From Oceanibaculum pacificum (lineage in GTDB: Bacteria > Pseudomonadota > Alphaproteobacteria > Oceanibaculales > Oceanibaculaceae): a DNA stretch of 64,000 nucleotides. The DNA lies in NCBI RefSeq assembly GCF_001618175.1, contig NZ_LPXN01000116.1:35394-99393 (forward strand). The letters run 5' to 3'. The position numbers were made by a program, and so were the translations under genes. This document shows, piece by piece, positions 63,799 to 64,000 of the stretch (position 1 is its first letter; each line of letters begins with the position of its first letter). The notes under the pieces were generated by a model that made no database searches, was not told the DNA's origin, and saw only the letters and a program-made list of their open reading frames with translations.

Positions 63799-63938
63799 CA
63801 CACCGTATCCGGACAGCGCTGCGCAGGTGCATGGCCTTTATCGCCGGCCGCAGCGACAAGCCGCTGGGTATGGTCTATCCCGTCGACCTGCCGGAAGCCG
63901 AGCAGGCGATTTACTGGCACATAGGCTTCTACTGCTAA
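63795..63938 (+). CDS. Cys-terminal small peptide coupled to the thiosulfate transporter
   Basis: Forty-seven residues, overlapping the transporter stop (ATGA). It ends 'AIYWHIGFYC', the same layout as 'AIFCHFGPCC' of the lrp-unit leader: A-I-aromatic-x-H-x-G-x-x-C. It may be a leader for the next gene, which seems to start 35 bases later, or a small protein acting with the transporter. TusA-like or other known folds are not evident. Confidence 0.6.
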   Translation: MTHRIRTALRRCMAFIAGRSDKPLGMVYPVDLPEAEQAIYWHIGFYC

Positions 63939-63973
63939 AGCCGCTGGTTCTTCCCTCAGACAGCAAGGAACCT

Positions 63974-64000
63974 GTGGCAACTCTCGGTGGATTCACGCCC
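63974..64000 (+). CDS. Start of a further gene, cut by window edge
   Basis: A GTG at 63974 with AAGGAA just upstream opens a frame (MATLGGFTP) that runs to the window end. Nine codons cannot identify it. Its position in the thiosulfate unit suggests another sulfur gene. Confidence 0.35.

Noticed and set aside
61214..63801. Large minus-strand frames (441 and 465 codons) opposite the sulfurtransferase and transporter
   Set aside because: Antisense shadows without motifs; the plus-strand genes have signal peptide, active Cys and membrane segments.

Overview
The window is GC-rich and reads as chromosome of an alphaproteobacterium (Rhodospirillales-like at a guess). The reasons are a trb-type conjugation module of the kind common in alphaproteobacterial integrative elements, the sulfur genes cysG-DUF2849-cysI-DUF934, and seven copies of the SAM-II riboswitch, an RNA class found mainly in this group. 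I see no tRNA, rRNA or CRISPR array.

Left part, 1 to about 32.8 kb, is an integrative conjugative element carrying immune cargo. Its backbone is the end of a DUF3363 relaxase, a VirD4/TraG coupling protein, a complete trbB-C-D-E-J-L-F-G-I mating-pore operon, DUF2274 and DUF736 genes, a Phd/YefM plus PemK-like toxin-antitoxin pair and a large serine recombinase. Cargo sits in two places. Between relaxase and coupling protein is a short CBASS operon (DUF2188, CD-NTase with a C-terminal sensor, CapV-type patatin phospholipase) with divergent capH/capP-type regulators. Between DUF736 and the recombinase block are an IS5-family insertion, a hipBA pair, a four-gene operon built on a single-chain SIR2-APAZ-PIWI short Argonaute, and a large helicase with a nuclease-like C-terminus. 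A related 40-bp element lies at the right edge of each cargo block.

Middle, 32.8 to 35.9 kb, is a scarred zone: a truncated EamA transporter fused to foreign sequence, an adaA-like gene followed by a truncated ogt, a truncated gene on the minus strand, and an AbiE toxin-antitoxin pair with a perfect 15-bp operator dyad.

Right part, 35.9 kb to the end, is a sulfur-assimilation region: a MetQ-like binding protein, two isopenicillin-N-synthase-like oxygenases, an adenylate-forming ligase, MetY, an ATP-grasp ligase, two sulfate ABC transporter operons (one without its own ATPase), siroheme synthase and sulfite reductase, an Lrp-type regulator, a tauABCD-like operon, a secreted sulfurtransferase and a YeeE-type thiosulfate transporter. 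Seven transcription units here begin with a SAM-II riboswitch. Two carry the canonical aptamer (60 bp, identical to each other). The other five carry a variant aptamer followed by a short open reading frame with cysteine codons at or close to its end and, usually, a hairpin. The reading is a regulon that checks S-adenosylmethionine by riboswitch and probably cysteine by leader-peptide translation in the same 5' leader. A further Cys-ending small ORF is coupled to the thiosulfate transporter at the right edge. This two-sensor leader design, and the four-gene Argonaute operon, are the strongest candidates for undescribed biology.
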